Assembly (NCBI RefSeq): GCF_900156055.1
Contig: NZ_FTMQ01000001.1
Span: 1,116,001 to 1,180,000, forward strand
Direction: 5' to 3'
DNA length: 64,000 nt
Source: Rhizobium sp. RU33A
GTDB lineage: Bacteria > Pseudomonadota > Alphaproteobacteria > Rhizobiales > Rhizobiaceae
Part shown: in pieces, positions 62,473 through 64,000 of the stretch
How positions within the stretch are numbered: position 1 is the first letter of the stretch
How the letters are laid out: the number at the start of each line of letters is the position of its first letter
The notes under the pieces: generated by a model
The model's input: the letters and a program-made list of their open reading frames with translations, nothing else
Told to the model about the DNA's origin: nothing
Databases searched by the model: none
Made by a program: the position numbers and the translations under genes

Positions 62473-62865
62473 GAGCAGAAGTAGCGCAAGAGGGAGGGGG
62501 GGAAGGATAAGATGTTCCTAATAGAAGTTACTAGGCCGACGGTAGGGCTCCATTTCCAGAGATCCAGCTGCCGTCGGCCTTCTAGGATCGGATTTTGAGC
62601 GGGCTGTGCGCAGAGCCTGGTCAGAAAAAGTTGCCAATACTCCGTGAGCATCATTGTTCGATAGCTCGGCAGCTCATGCCGTTGGGTGACTTGTCGATCC
62701 AACCTTCGAGTTCTGAGCCTCGCGCTAGACTATTGGCAAAGTGCTTTACGGTAGTGCCGGCGATACTGGCGCAGCATGCAGAACCGCCAAGAATGCGCAT
62801 AGATGTGCATCTTGCACAGCGCGAGGTCATCGGCCATGCTCAGCTTCAATTAGCATGGGTGGGGC
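62473..62865. other. 393-bp intergenic region of the island
   Basis: A 10-bp perfect inverted repeat at 62533-62580 lies in the first third. I see no convincing gene in the remainder; short reading frames lack ribosome sites. Confidence 0.6.
62533..62580. terminator. Long-loop inverted repeat after the 413-aa gene
   Basis: AGGCCGACGG (62533-62542) and CCGTCGGCCT (62571-62580), a 10-bp perfect stem with a 28-base loop. It may be a terminator or an element border; no T-run follows. Confidence 0.4.
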
Positions 62866-63867
62866 ATGAGTAAATCCTGGATGGTGCGCGCCGAGCGCGA
62901 CGGACGCCTATTCGACGCGTTCAAAGAAAAGTCAGCAGTGGCTATAGGGTGGAACGAGGTCGGTGATCTCTCTGCGGTGAAGACCCGGAAAGCAGTGGCG
63001 GATCTGGTGACAGCCGCCTGGCCGGAGACGAAGGCGCAGTCGGTAGCTATGGCTGCGGGTCAGCTCCACCGCTTCGTCAACGAGATCGAAGTCGGCGACA
63101 TGATCGTCACATATAATCCTTCCCGGCGGGTCTACCTCATCGGAGAGGTTGCCGGCCCTTATCGCTACGACACATCAATCGATCCAGCGGACGCGCAGTA
63201 TCGTCCTGTCAAATGGCAAGGCGAAGTCGGACGCGATCTTTTATCCGTCGAAAGCCGCAACAGTCTCGGTTCGATTTCAACGCTCTTCCGGATACCCACT
63301 GAGGTTGCTGCCGAGCTGAGAAAGACGCTAGCATCCGGTCACCCCATGCCGACGGAGATTGCTGCGGCAACCACCGAAGCGAACGAGGACGATCTCTTCA
63401 AATCGATGGAAAGCAGGGCCCGTGAGTTTATCAAGGACAAGGTGAACGCGTTGGCATGGGACGACATGCAAGAGCTCGTCGCCGGCCTCCTACGTTCGCT
63501 GGGTTACAAGACCCGTGTTTCTGAAGCTGGCCCAGATCGCGGCAAAGATATTGTCGCGTCGCCGGATGGCTTCGGCTTTGAGTCGCCTCGTATCGTAGTT
63601 GAGGTGAAGCACCGCAAGGGAGCCATGGGTGCGCCGGATGTCCGGAGCTTCCTTGGTGGTCGTCACCCACAGGACAAGGGTCTCTACGTGAGCACCGGCG
63701 GTTTTACCCGTGAAGCCCGATACGAAGCTGAGCGGGCTAATATACCGCTGGCGCTGATGGACCTGGACGACCTTGTGAAGAGCCTGTTGGAGCAATACGA
63801 AAAGCTCGACCTCGAGACGCAGCAATTGGTGCCCTTAAAACGCATCTTTGTGCCGGCTTGGAGTTAG
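62866..63867 (+). CDS. Mrr-like restriction endonuclease (333 aa)
   Basis: The N-terminal half (VRAERDGRLFDAFKEKSAVAIGWNEVGDL, VGDMIVTYNPSRRVYLIGEVAGPYRYD) is a modified-DNA-reader-like domain of the EVE/PUA type or similar. The C-terminal half (about 210-330) is a PD-(D/E)xK nuclease of the Mrr type: DMQELVAGLLRSLGYKTRVSEAGPDRGKDIVASPDGFGFESPRIVVEVKHRKG, with the catalytic Asp in RGKDI and E-x-K in VEVKHRK. Mrr enzymes cleave methylated DNA. GGTGGGG precedes ATG 62866. No methyltransferase is adjacent. Confidence 0.88.
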   Translation: MSKSWMVRAERDGRLFDAFKEKSAVAIGWNEVGDLSAVKTRKAVADLVTAAWPETKAQSVAMAAGQLHRFVNEIEVGDMIVTYNPSRRVYLIGEVAGPYRYDTSIDPADAQYRPVKWQGEVGRDLLSVESRNSLGSISTLFRIPTEVAAELRKTLASGHPMPTEIAAATTEANEDDLFKSMESRAREFIKDKVNALAWDDMQELVAGLLRSLGYKTRVSEAGPDRGKDIVASPDGFGFESPRIVVEVKHRKGAMGAPDVRSFLGGRHPQDKGLYVSTGGFTREARYEAERANIPLALMDLDDLVKSLLEQYEKLDLETQQLVPLKRIFVPAWS

Positions 63868-63880
63868 CCATAGACGCCGG

Positions 63881-64000
63881 TCAGTCCGTCAACGGAGCAG
63901 CATTCAGGTCCGCCCTGATCTGTCGCCAGTTAGGCATAAGGTGATTGAGGACAGCGATGAACGTCGTATCATGTCGCGGGGATACGAAGTGCGCAATCTC
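63881..64000 (-). CDS. YgjP-like zinc metallopeptidase, C-terminal end (partial at window edge)
   Basis: On the minus strand the frame that ends with TGA at 63881-63883 reads EIAHFVSPRHDTTFIAVLNHLMPNWRQIRADLNAAPLTD from the window edge. EIAH is the rest of an HExxH zinc motif whose first His is just outside the window. The following H-F--H-D--F--------P-W pattern is that of the YgjP/DUF45 family, which often lies with type I restriction-modification genes. Only 39 residues are visible. It is too short to have been reported as a separate reading frame, but the motif is convincing. Confidence 0.75.
   Translation of the reverse strand, partial: EIAHFVSPRHDTTFIAVLNHLMPNWRQIRADLNAAPLTD

Noticed and set aside
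62595..62873. A 92-codon frame upstream of the Mrr-like gene
   Set aside because: No ribosome site, no ordered protein pattern, overlaps the Mrr start.
57417..64000. Second copy of the tRNA-Gln 3' end as an attachment site
   Set aside because: Looked for the T-arm and acceptor-end sequence downstream to the window edge and did not find it; island borders remain incomplete.

Overview
The window looks like a chromosomal segment of an alphaproteobacterium of the Rhizobiaceae (Rhizobium, Agrobacterium or Ciceribacter type). The evidence is the high-GC coding sequence, a CcrM-type GANTC adenine methyltransferase, a BioR-like regulator with BioR-type boxes at bioY, the mutY / DUF721 / DsbA / smc / ppdK gene set, and palindromic intergenic mosaic repeats of the rhizobial kind. 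No species is claimed.

Layout. 1-11.8 kb: the 3' end of rnhA, a HicA/HicB-like pair, Dabb, peroxiredoxin, DsbD-alpha and YqgE genes, a LysE exporter, and a minus-strand run thrC - M16 peptidase - GNAT - GGDEF/EAL protein. 11.8-23.4 kb: small regulator/target pairs (XRE-cupin with a flavin monooxygenase, TetR with SMR, ArsR with NIPSNAP), a lipid kinase, a HAD hydrolase, an exported carbonic anhydrase, a monooxygenase pseudogene, a ParD gene with a decayed ParE, a BioR/BioY locus, and a RelE/HTH toxin-antitoxin pair. 23.6-27.2 kb: ccrM, a HAD hydrolase, mutY and a DUF721 gene.

27.3-36 kb is the most interesting block. A SulP transporter with STAS and cyclic-nucleotide-binding domains converges on a three-gene minus-strand operon. 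That operon encodes a TPR/beta-barrel outer-membrane protein (Slam/type XI-like), a FecR-domain protein with a TbpB-like C terminus, and a CHASE2 adenylate cyclase. A 20-bp sequence (19/20 identical, direct orientation) lies just outside each end of this four-gene block. It may be a shared operator or the border of an inserted cassette. A sulfide:quinone reductase-like flavoprotein and a DUF5368 membrane protein follow.

38-57 kb: DsbA-like lipoprotein, smc, a HigBA toxin-antitoxin pair, an Ivy-like protein, an MFS transporter, a FabMG-like protein, a VOC protein, ppdK, AraC/SDR, cupin/MBL, DUF1499 and a DJ-1/PfpI protein.

57.4 kb to the end: a tRNA-Gln(TTG) gene followed by an accessory island. 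It holds a PadR-like regulator with a membrane protein, several short unknown genes, a DUF3102 gene, a possible replication-type protein, an Mrr-like restriction endonuclease, and the C-terminal end of a YgjP-like zinc peptidase on the minus strand at the window edge. No integrase is visible. Palindromic operator-like sites precede several regulators (TetR, ArsR, AraC, HigBA, PadR-like) and one unknown island gene that has two tandem palindromes in 24-bp phase.
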